A DNA stretch of 64,000 nucleotides, taken from assembly GCA_019358875.1 (NCBI GenBank), contig JAHHIF010000016.1, positions 62,001-126,000 on the forward strand. The letters run 5' to 3'. Position numbers and translations under genes: made by a program. Below, piece by piece: positions 8,501 through 16,298 of the stretch. Positions within the stretch are counted from its first letter, which is position 1. Each line of letters begins with the position of its first letter. Source of the stretch: Symplocastrum torsivum CPER-KK1 (GTDB taxonomy: Bacteria; Cyanobacteriota; Cyanobacteriia; Cyanobacteriales; Coleofasciculaceae). The notes beneath the pieces are model-generated. The model was not told where the DNA came from. It searched no databases and saw nothing but the letters and a program-made list of their open reading frames with translations.

Positions 8501-9874
8501 GTGTCACAGGCAGCGATTGAAGCGTTACTCAAACAGAAAATCGGCTTGGAGGCTGGAGCAATTGGCTCTAACACAATCTCTAGAGCCGTGAATCAACGCA
8601 TGGTAGATTGTGGTTTGTCTAATCCAACAACTTATCTAGCTCGATTGCAGACCTCAACCCAGGAATTAGAGGCTCTCATTGAAAGCATCGTCGTACCGGA
8701 AACCTGGTTTTTCCGCGATCGCGAAAGCTTTGCATTTTTGCGTCAATATGTCAAGACCCAGTGGCAACCAACCCACCCAAACAGCATACTACGGGTATTG
8801 AGTGTCCCTTGCTCAACGGGAGAGGAACCTTATTCAATTGCGATCGCCCTTTTAGAAGCTGGGTTATCTTCAAAACATTTCAGCATCGATGCTGTTGACA
8901 TTAGTCAAAAATCATTACGCCGTGCCAAACGTGGCATTTACACCCAGAATTCTTTCCGAGGCGACACCCTTTCCCTACGCAAGAGCTATTTTACTCAAAC
9001 TGGAAATAGCTATGAACTATCTGAGGCAATTCGCTGTGCCGTTCACTTCTTTCACGGCAACCTACTAGAACCTCAGTTTTTTTTTGAAAGAGCACCGTAT
9101 CAAATCATTTTTTGCCGTAATGTTCTGATTTACTTAGCTCAACCAGCAAGGGAACGAACAATTCAGGTTTTGTACCAGCTATTAACTGAAAACGGGTTAT
9201 TGTTTGTTGGGCATTCAGAAACCCAACAAGTCTCACTATCCCACTTTATTCGAGTTCGTCATCCCTTAGCCTTTGCCTTCCGGAAAGCTGTCACACCATT
9301 ACCTCAGTCCTCGACAAAAGATTCCTCTAATACGTCCTCTCGATTAACCTCTTCCCCAACCCCTCTCGCGAATAAAAGGCTTCGTCCTCTGTCCTCTCCC
9401 CTCTTAGGGGAGAATGAGAGGGATGGAGAGGAAAGTCCAGTTCCCCTGTTTCCTGGTAGGGAATGCCGCTTAGATCTACCCCATCCCAATAGGATTAAGG
9501 TTGGGGGTAATCAAGATGTCGCACTTGAACCGAAAAACCCTACGAATTCTCAGACATCTGTAACCACAGGTAACCAACAACCAACACTAGAAAGAGCAAA
9601 GATTTTAGCCGATCAAGGGCAGTTGAATGAAGCTGCCGCGCTATGCGAAACTTACCTGAGTCAAAACCGTACCAGTGCCGAGGCTTATCTACTCTTAGGA
9701 CAGGTACGTCAGGCAGCAGGTAATCAGACGCAAGCGCTTGAGTGTTTGCAAAAAGCGATTTACCTAAAACCTAATTGCTATGAAGCACTCATCCTTCTAG
9801 CCTTACTCAAAGAACACCAAGGAGATACCAAAGGTGCTGCAATCCTACGACAAAGAATTCGACGACTGAAATAA
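8501..9874 (+). CDS. CheR-type receptor methyltransferase with C-terminal TPRs (WspC-like)
   Basis: It transfers methyl groups from S-adenosylmethionine to glutamates of the receptor, setting its sensitivity. Residues 1-265 are the methyltransferase: E-T-W-F-F-R-D near 67-73, S-T-G-E-E-P-Y-S at 105-112, and F-C-R-N-V-L-I-Y-L later. A low-complexity linker (about 270-355) contains translated repeat DNA at 9351-9435 and a CCAACAA-type heptamer near 9573. TPR repeats fill about 360-455. CheR-TPR fusions are typical of WspC. The start is GTG 8501. The 5' leader consists of heptamer repeats rather than a ribosome site. Confidence 0.92.
   Translation: MSQAAIEALLKQKIGLEAGAIGSNTISRAVNQRMVDCGLSNPTTYLARLQTSTQELEALIESIVVPETWFFRDRESFAFLRQYVKTQWQPTHPNSILRVLSVPCSTGEEPYSIAIALLEAGLSSKHFSIDAVDISQKSLRRAKRGIYTQNSFRGDTLSLRKSYFTQTGNSYELSEAIRCAVHFFHGNLLEPQFFFERAPYQIIFCRNVLIYLAQPARERTIQVLYQLLTENGLLFVGHSETQQVSLSHFIRVRHPLAFAFRKAVTPLPQSSTKDSSNTSSRLTSSPTPLANKRLRPLSSPLLGENERDGEESPVPLFPGRECRLDLPHPNRIKVGGNQDVALEPKNPTNSQTSVTTGNQQPTLERAKILADQGQLNEAAALCETYLSQNRTSAEAYLLLGQVRQAAGNQTQALECLQKAIYLKPNCYEALILLALLKEHQGDTKGAAILRQRIRRLK
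9351..9435. repeat. Palindromic interspersed repeat translated within cheR
   Basis: A pyrimidine-rich block, a CTCCCC-TCTTA-GGGGAG hairpin and a purine-rich block are read through in frame as part of the interdomain linker (residues about 284-312). The hairpin core resembles the one at 28586-28610 in the alpha-mannosidase gene. Confidence 0.6.
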
Positions 9875-9932
9875 TTGGATGATTATTAAAGTTAATCATT
9901 AGCGTCAAAGAAGATAACAGGCAGTAGACAAA

Positions 9933-11702
9933 ATGTTTCAAGGAATGACCTTACAAAGGCAAATGTTCAGTGCCTTCCTATTTATGGGTCTGATTGTATT
10001 AATTGTTGCTTTAATCGGTTGGAGTGGGACTTCTCGGCTGACTAGGCACATCCAGGCAATTGGAGACAATGCAATGCCAAGCGCGATCACCTTATTGCGT
10101 ATTGATAGCGGACAAACAGAAATCCAATCAGCTGAACGAGGATTGCTCAATACTCGCTTAGAGCGAGAGCAAAGAGACGCTTTAACTGCTGCAATTGAGA
10201 AAGCTCAACAGGAAGTTAACACAAATTTTGAATCCTACGAAGTGCTTCCCCGCAGTTCCGAAGAAGATCGACTCTACAAAAGCTTTCTGCGAAATTGGGA
10301 GCGTTGGCAGCAAACCTCGGAAGAGTTTCGGCAACTAAATACTGAATTTGAGCGCTCTAGAACCGTTAACCCTTTTAAAACACAAATTGATTTGCTAACT
10401 CAAGAGCAAGAAAATTCTCCAGAATTTGCAGCGGCAGCAGCAGCAAGCCAACTTGCTGAACGGATGGTCGATCAAACCATTATTCAGAAAGAGCCGGCAT
10501 ATAACGCTGTCAAAGCCTCACTTGATGAATTAATTAACCTTAATCAAAACCTAGGAATAAGAGCAAGGAAATTAGCGTTTCAAGATGTTAGTCAAATTAC
10601 ATTCTGGGTAATCCTTGGTATATTGATTGGTCCTCTGACAGCTATACTTTTTGGAATTTACTTTAGCAATACCATTGCTAGACCATTAGGTAAAAAAATT
10701 ACAGGAGTAGTGGAAGTTGCTGAAAGAATCTCAGAAGGTGACCTGACAAGCCAAGTCGAGTTGGCTAGCGAACGAGATGAGATCGGAAAATTGCTAGCTG
10801 CCTTTCATGTCATGACGCAAAACTTGAATTCATTAATTCGCCAAGTGCAGCAGTCTGGTATTCAAATCACCACGTCTACTACCCAAATTGCAGCTAGTGG
10901 TAAGGAACTAGAAGCAGCAATCACGGAACAGCTTGCTTCAACCAATGAAGTTGTTGCCACAGCGCGTGAGATTGCAATAAATTCCGATGAACTTGTGAAA
11001 ACGATGGATGAGGTAACTGACCTCTCACAATCTACTGCTAATGCAGCTAGTCAAGGACAAAAAGACTTAATCCGGATGCAATCAACAATGCGTAGACTTG
11101 CAGAAGCGACTACATCTATCTCTGCAAGATTGGGTGTAATTAGTGAGAAAGCCAATAATATCAACAGCATTGTTATAACTATCACCAAAGTAGCCGATCA
11201 AACCAACTTGCTCTCACTGAATGCAGCGATTGAAGCGGAAAAAGCTAGAGAATATGGCTTAGGATTTGCTGTTGTTGCTAGAGAAATTCGCCGACTTGCT
11301 GACCAGACAGCAGTGGCTACTCTAGATATCGAGAGCATGGTTAAGGAAATGCAATCAGCCGTTTCCACAGGGGTGATGGAAATGGATAAATTCACGAAAG
11401 AAGTTCAACGAGGCGTTGAGGATGTAGGAAATATTGGTTCACAGCTTGGACAGATTATCGAGCAAGTACAGTCCTTAACTCCACGTTTTGAACTCGTTGG
11501 TCAGGGTATGAATACACAGTCTCAAAGCGCACAACAAATAAGTGAAGCAATGATTCAACTAAGAGAAGCTTCATTACAAACAGCTGATGCCTTACGTGAG
11601 ACAAATAACGCCCTTGAGCAACTCGATGATGCTGCCCAAAACTTACGCCAAGAAACATCAAGCTTTAAAGTTAGTAATCAGATAATAGATAGTCGTTTTT
11701 AG
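9933..11702 (+). CDS. Methyl-accepting chemotaxis protein (WspA-like)
   Basis: A 589-residue membrane receptor. TM1 covers about residues 12-33, then a four-helix-bundle type extracytoplasmic domain (about 35-218), TM2 near 221-245, a HAMP domain from about 246-300, and a coiled-coil signalling domain to about 565. The hairpin tip includes N-L-L-S-L-N-A-A-I-E-A-E-K and E-Y-G-L-G-F-A-V-V-A-R-E-I-R-R-L-A. The EYGLGF form is characteristic of WspA-type receptors. It should pass a surface or envelope signal to the CheA partner two genes downstream through the two CheW proteins. Glutamate/glutamine pairs along the coiled coil would be the methylation sites. Confidence 0.93.
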   Translation: MFQGMTLQRQMFSAFLFMGLIVLIVALIGWSGTSRLTRHIQAIGDNAMPSAITLLRIDSGQTEIQSAERGLLNTRLEREQRDALTAAIEKAQQEVNTNFESYEVLPRSSEEDRLYKSFLRNWERWQQTSEEFRQLNTEFERSRTVNPFKTQIDLLTQEQENSPEFAAAAAASQLAERMVDQTIIQKEPAYNAVKASLDELINLNQNLGIRARKLAFQDVSQITFWVILGILIGPLTAILFGIYFSNTIARPLGKKITGVVEVAERISEGDLTSQVELASERDEIGKLLAAFHVMTQNLNSLIRQVQQSGIQITTSTTQIAASGKELEAAITEQLASTNEVVATAREIAINSDELVKTMDEVTDLSQSTANAASQGQKDLIRMQSTMRRLAEATTSISARLGVISEKANNINSIVITITKVADQTNLLSLNAAIEAEKAREYGLGFAVVAREIRRLADQTAVATLDIESMVKEMQSAVSTGVMEMDKFTKEVQRGVEDVGNIGSQLGQIIEQVQSLTPRFELVGQGMNTQSQSAQQISEAMIQLREASLQTADALRETNNALEQLDDAAQNLRQETSSFKVSNQIIDSRF

Positions 11703-11737
11703 CGGCTAAGTAGGTAGACTTTCATTCAACAAAAAAT

Positions 11738-11777
11738 AACTAACAACTAACAACTAACAACCAACAACCAACAACCA
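11738..11777. repeat. CCAACAA heptamer repeat abutting a cheW start
   Basis: About five tandem CCAACAA/CTAACAA heptamers occupy the 40 bases immediately before ATG 11778. The repeat touches the start codon and leaves no room for a Shine-Dalgarno site. Confidence 0.85.
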
Positions 11778-12431
11778 ATGAACCCTGATTGCTGGAATCA
11801 AATTGGGGTTTGGGGCGATCGCAATTGTCCAGAACTCCTAGCCCATTCTCATTGTCACAACTGTCCAGTCTATGCCACTGCCGGACGTGGACTACTTGAA
11901 CGTGAAGCGCCAGCAGGCTATCGGGATGAGTTAACTCACTCACTCGCCCAGGAAAAGGACGAACAGGCAGTGAATACAATCTCTATAGGCATCTTTCGCC
12001 TAAAAGGAGAATGGTTAGCTCTCCCCACCTATACGATCACAGAAATCACAGAACCCTCACCGATCCATACCCTACCGCACCGTAGCAACAACGTTCTTCT
12101 CGGTGTTGTCAGCATCCGGGGCGAAATTCATATTTGCATTTCCCTAACTGAATTTCTGGGACTAGAAGCGACTGCCTCTAGTCAGACGATTAGCCCCATT
12201 ATCTATCAACGGATGGTTGTAGTCGAAAAAGAAGGCGATCGCTGGGTGTTTCCAGTTGATGAGATGTATGGAGTTCACCGCATTCACTTAGATGAATTAC
12301 AAAATGTCCCTGCAACTGTTTCTAAAACCACAGGTACTTACACCACTGCCATCATCAACTGGCAGAACACAAGTGTGAGTTACCTAGACGATGAGTTATT
12401 GTTTTACACTCTCAACAAGAAACTCTTGTGA
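11778..12431 (+). CDS. CheW-like protein with Cys-rich N-terminus (WspD-like)
   Basis: A 217-residue protein with a CheW domain from about residue 67. G-V-V-S-I-R-G-E-I-H-I-C-I-S-L near 111-125 corresponds to the CheW signature. The N-terminal extension has a Cys/His cluster (C-W-N, N-C-P-E-L, H-S-H-C-H-N-C-P-V-Y) that could bind metal. A similar N-terminus is typical of WspD proteins. Its stop overlaps the CheA start in GTGA form (four bases), so the two are translationally coupled. It probably links receptor and kinase, alongside the first CheW. Confidence 0.9.
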   Translation: MNPDCWNQIGVWGDRNCPELLAHSHCHNCPVYATAGRGLLEREAPAGYRDELTHSLAQEKDEQAVNTISIGIFRLKGEWLALPTYTITEITEPSPIHTLPHRSNNVLLGVVSIRGEIHICISLTEFLGLEATASSQTISPIIYQRMVVVEKEGDRWVFPVDEMYGVHRIHLDELQNVPATVSKTTGTYTTAIINWQNTSVSYLDDELLFYTLNKKLL

Positions 12432-14890
12432 GCATGACAAATCAGGATTTAAGCAATTTCTCCATGCTGGATTTATTCCGCATGGAGGTGGAAACACAAG
12501 CGGCGACACTAAATGACAACCTTTTGGCACTAGAAACCCAGCCCGATCCGACGGAAGCCCTTAGCGCTCTGATGCGTGCGGCTCATTCAATCAAGGGTGC
12601 AGCTCGAATTGTTCAAGTTGAACCAGCGGTGAAAGTCGCTCATGTCATGGAAGACTGCTTTGTCGCCGCTCAACAAGGAAGCATTGCTCTTTCATCAGAT
12701 CAAATTGATAGTTTGTTGCAAGGGGTTGATTTACTTCTTCGCATCGCTCAAGTTCCCGATACCGATTCGGAGAATTGGTTATCCGCACAGCAAGCCGAAG
12801 TTGAAATTGTAGTCGCTGTGATTCAGGCGATGCTTGTCCAGGCAAGCAAAGTTGTAGAGACGGATGAAAATCAGCGTTCAGGACAAGGGATAACTGTTCA
12901 ACAAAAGCCAGCTTCGATAGAAGAGAAGTCCTCCGCACTCAGTACTCAACACTCAGCACCAGAGGAACAATCCCCAGTCCAACGTCCTGGACGTTACTTA
13001 AGGTTGGAGGAAACTGCCGATCCTCACGTCCCAAACTCTAAATCCTCTCATAGCACAGATCGAGGAGTACGAGTCAGTGGAGAAAACTTAAACCGCCTCA
13101 TGGGTTTGGCGGGTGAATCTTTAGTCGAGGCCAACTGGTTGCTACCTTTTAGAGATTCCTTGCAGAAACTCAGGCGGCATCAAAACTCACTATCGAAGGA
13201 CGTGGAAAAGCTTCAGGTGATGTTGGCAGATTTACCACTTAATCAACGCCTTGATTCACAGCTTAATGCAACTCACCAAAAGGCTAATGAATGCTATCAG
13301 CTTCTGACAGAACGCCTGAATGAATTAGAACTTTTTGCACGTCGTTCTGCCAATCTTTCAGATCGACTGTATCGTGAAGTCATCGCTACCCAAATGCGGC
13401 CGTTTGCCGATGGGGTTGAGGGATTTCCTCGGATGGTTCGGGATTTAGCGAGACAACTCGGCAAGCAAATTAATTTTGAAATCTTGGGTAAATCGACGCA
13501 GATAGACCGGGATATTTTAGAAAAATTAGAGGCTCCACTGACTCATATCTTGCGTAATGCGATCGATCATGGTGTTGAGTCACCTGAAGAGCGATCGCGT
13601 CTAGGAAAACCTGAAACGGGAACCATCCGCCTTGAAGCAAGGCATCAAGCTGGGATGTTATTAATCACAGCTTCTGATGATGGTCGAGGGGCGAACTTAG
13701 AACAGCTACGCCAAAAAGTTGTAAGTAAGGGAATGGTGAGTGCCAAGATAGCTGAACAGCTCACAGAAGCCGAACTCATAGATTTTTTGTTTCTACCAGG
13801 ATTCTCAACAGCTAACACAATCACAGAAATTTCTGGGCGTGGTGTGGGTTTAGATATCGTTCAAAGTATGGTGCAACAGGTAGGTGGTGTCCTGCGAGCG
13901 ACATCGGGTGCCTCAATGGGCATGAGCTTTTACTTACAATTACCACTGACGTTATCTGTTATCCGTACCTTAGTTGTGGAAATATCAGGAGAAGCTTATG
14001 CTTTCCCACTGACACGAATTGATCGCCTTTTAATGGTTCCTCAAACGGATATCTTTACGGTTGAGAATTGTCAGTTTACAAGAATTGATGAGCAAAATAT
14101 TGGCTTAATTACTGCTCATCAGGTTTTAGATTTAACTATAAATTCAGAGCAAGCAAAACTAGAGGTTTTTCCGGTTGTTGTAATTAGCGATAGTGTACAA
14201 CCTTACTCAGTGGCAACCTCTGCCGGAAACAACCACGATAGTGACAACGAAGTGCTAGCCATATCGCGATCGCCTCGGTCAAACCGTTATGGTGTAGTTG
14301 TCGATCGATTTTTAGGTGCCCAAGATTTAGTTGTTAGACCTTTAGACTCCCGTCTAGGAAAAGTACAGGATATTAATGCAGCAGCTTTAATGGAAGACGG
14401 TTCTATTGTCTTAATTGTGGATATTGATGATTTAGTACGTTCCATTGATAAACTGCTAGCAGCTAAAGAGCTTAGTAAGATTGCACAAACTTCTACGACT
14501 CAACCCAAACAACCCCTTCGTATTCTAGTTGTTGATGACTCAATTACGGTACGAGAGGTTGAACGCAAGCTCTTAGAAAATCAAGGATATAAAGTTGAAG
14601 TAGCCGTTAACGGCATGGATGCCTGGAATGCCATTCGCATAAATCATTATGACTTAGTAATTACGGATATTGATATGCCACGGATGAATGGCATTGAACT
14701 AGTCAGTCAGATTAAACAAAATTCTAGTCTTAATTCATTACCTGTAATTATTGTTTCCTATAAAGACCGTGAAGAAGACTTTATTAGAGGACTAGATGTC
14801 GGAGCAAATTATTATTTGGCAAAGAGCAGTTTTCACGATGATACACTGTTGGAAGCTGTAATTGATTTAATTGGTAAGGTTAGTGATTAG
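12428..14890 (+). CDS. CheA histidine kinase with C-terminal receiver (WspE-like)
   Basis: The 820-residue hybrid chemotaxis kinase has an HPt domain (about residues 10-115) with phospho-acceptor H53 in A-A-H-S-I-K-G-A-A. A linker (about 140-210) includes a heptamer-derived stretch. The HATPase domain (about 305-510) has H-I-L-R-N-A-I-D-H-G-V-E and G-R-G-V-G-L-D-I-V. A CheW-like regulatory domain follows, and a receiver (about 695-815) carries D747 in I-T-D-I-D-M-P. CheA phosphorylates the stand-alone output receiver and CheB; the fused receiver may act as a phosphate sink or adaptation element. The start is GTG 12428, or ATG 12434 in the same frame. Domain order and gene order match WspE. 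Confidence 0.95.
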   Translation: MSMTNQDLSNFSMLDLFRMEVETQAATLNDNLLALETQPDPTEALSALMRAAHSIKGAARIVQVEPAVKVAHVMEDCFVAAQQGSIALSSDQIDSLLQGVDLLLRIAQVPDTDSENWLSAQQAEVEIVVAVIQAMLVQASKVVETDENQRSGQGITVQQKPASIEEKSSALSTQHSAPEEQSPVQRPGRYLRLEETADPHVPNSKSSHSTDRGVRVSGENLNRLMGLAGESLVEANWLLPFRDSLQKLRRHQNSLSKDVEKLQVMLADLPLNQRLDSQLNATHQKANECYQLLTERLNELELFARRSANLSDRLYREVIATQMRPFADGVEGFPRMVRDLARQLGKQINFEILGKSTQIDRDILEKLEAPLTHILRNAIDHGVESPEERSRLGKPETGTIRLEARHQAGMLLITASDDGRGANLEQLRQKVVSKGMVSAKIAEQLTEAELIDFLFLPGFSTANTITEISGRGVGLDIVQSMVQQVGGVLRATSGASMGMSFYLQLPLTLSVIRTLVVEISGEAYAFPLTRIDRLLMVPQTDIFTVENCQFTRIDEQNIGLITAHQVLDLTINSEQAKLEVFPVVVISDSVQPYSVATSAGNNHDSDNEVLAISRSPRSNRYGVVVDRFLGAQDLVVRPLDSRLGKVQDINAAALMEDGSIVLIVDIDDLVRSIDKLLAAKELSKIAQTSTTQPKQPLRILVVDDSITVREVERKLLENQGYKVEVAVNGMDAWNAIRINHYDLVITDIDMPRMNGIELVSQIKQNSSLNSLPVIIVSYKDREEDFIRGLDVGANYYLAKSSFHDDTLLEAVIDLIGKVSD
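12933..12960. repeat. Heptamer repeat (ACTCAGC-like) translated in the cheA linker
   Basis: Degenerate ACTCAGC/ACTCAAC heptamers are read in frame as S-A-L-S-T-Q-H-S-A-P, between the HPt and the kinase core. Confidence 0.6.
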
Positions 14891-15171
14891 TTGTTTGTTG
14901 TTTGTTGTTAGCAAGGGTTATTGATATAGCGGTTATCCTAAAGGATGATGTACAAGATTCTGGGTTTTCGGGAATTGGGAATTGGGAATTGGGAATAAGC
15001 AAGAAAGTAAGATGTACCTCACTGATACGAGAATCGCTACTAATGAACAAGTAAACACACCCAAACAAACTATTGATAATCTGTCACCCAAACTAAACGC
15101 TTATCTAGAATCTCTTGACAAAGCTTCCAACCAACAACAAACAACCAATAACAAAGAACCAACAACTAATA
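14891..15171. repeat. Spacer with two heptamer families between cheA and cheB
   Basis: The spacer holds TTTGTTG heptamers at 14890-14909 right after the cheA stop, GGGAATT heptamers at 14970-14996, and CCAACAA heptamers at 15125-15170 that run up to the cheB start. Positions 14959-14992 are an exact inverted copy of 45865-45898. No gene is evident between them. Confidence 0.75.
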
Positions 15172-16200
15172 ATGCGAATTGCTATTGTTAACGATACATT
15201 AATCGCCACAGAAGCCCTGCGGCGCATCATAAGGACTGTTCCAAACTATGTAATTGCTTGGAGTGCCCGTGATGGGGCGCAAGCTGTCATGAAATGCGCC
15301 AAAGATACCCCAGACTTAATTTTGATGGATTTGATTATGCCAGTGATGGATGGGGTTGAGGCGACACGCCGGATTATGAGTCATTCTCCCTGCGCGATTT
15401 TAATTGTGACTTCTACAGTGATGGGTCATTCGTCTAAAGTGTTTGAAGCGATGGGGTATGGGGCGCTAGATGTAGTCAATACTCCTATTTTGGGGACTAG
15501 CGGCTACCCTGAAGGTGGGGCGAGTTTGCTAGCGAAAATTGCCACAATCAGCAAATTGATTGGCAAATCACCAGCAAGGTCGTCTCAAAGGCGATCGATG
15601 TTGGAATACAGTTCTCAACCCAAACGAAGCCCTCCTCTAGTAGTGATTGGCGCTTCTACAGGTGGCCCCCAAGCGATCGCAGCTATCCTTACTCGCCTTA
15701 GCAAAGATTTTCCTGCGGCTGTTGTCATTATTCAGCACGTTGATGAGCAATTTGCGCCGGGATTAGCGGAATGGTTAAATGCTCAATCTGCCTTACCTGT
15801 TCAAGTGGCTATGGCGCTTTGTCAGCCGGAGGTCGGTAAAGTGTTGGTAGCTAGAACCAACGACCACCTAGTTTTGCAGCCCGATCTAACGCTCAACTAC
15901 ATTAAAGAACCCCGTAATTATGCTTACCGTCCCTCAGTGGATGTCTTTTTCAAAAGCGCGGCTAAGCACTGGCGAGGAAAGGGAGTCGGGGTACTGCTGA
16001 CGGGTATGGGACGAGATGGTGCTATGGGTTTAGGCTTGTTGCGCTCTGCGGGTTGGCATACGATTGCCCAAAATCAGAGTAGTTGTGTCGTTTATGGAAT
16101 GCCAAAAGCAGCGGTGGAGTTGGGGGCAGTCACGGAGGTTTTGCCAGTTGAGGCGATCGCTTCTGCTCTTGTCAAAAAAACTTCAGATATTAAAGTCTAA
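15172..16200 (+). CDS. CheB receptor methylesterase (WspF-like)
   Basis: It removes receptor methyl groups when its receiver is phosphorylated by CheA. The receiver (residues 1-125) starts M-R-I-A-I-V-N-D, with Asn-Asp in the acidic pocket and phospho-acceptor D53 in L-M-D-L-I-M-P. This I-V-N-D start is typical of WspF. The esterase domain (about 150-340) has the catalytic Ser in G-A-S-T-G-G-P-Q, the His in I-Q-H-V-D and the Asp in T-G-M-G-R-D-G-A. I place the start at ATG 15172. A longer frame from 15115 would only translate the heptamer repeat. The repeat directly precedes the ATG. Confidence 0.94.
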   Translation: MRIAIVNDTLIATEALRRIIRTVPNYVIAWSARDGAQAVMKCAKDTPDLILMDLIMPVMDGVEATRRIMSHSPCAILIVTSTVMGHSSKVFEAMGYGALDVVNTPILGTSGYPEGGASLLAKIATISKLIGKSPARSSQRRSMLEYSSQPKRSPPLVVIGASTGGPQAIAAILTRLSKDFPAAVVIIQHVDEQFAPGLAEWLNAQSALPVQVAMALCQPEVGKVLVARTNDHLVLQPDLTLNYIKEPRNYAYRPSVDVFFKSAAKHWRGKGVGVLLTGMGRDGAMGLGLLRSAGWHTIAQNQSSCVVYGMPKAAVELGAVTEVLPVEAIASALVKKTSDIKV

Positions 16201-16298
16201 ATCCTGGATGGAAGAAAATTGATCAAAATTAATAGACTAATTAATAGTATCATCCAGCTATTTATTTTCAACGTTTAATCCTTAATATTTGTGTTGAT

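Noticed and set aside
15115..15171. Longer N-terminus of CheB from 15115
   Set aside because: It would translate the heptamer repeat and precede the standard receiver start M-R-I-A-I-V-N-D.
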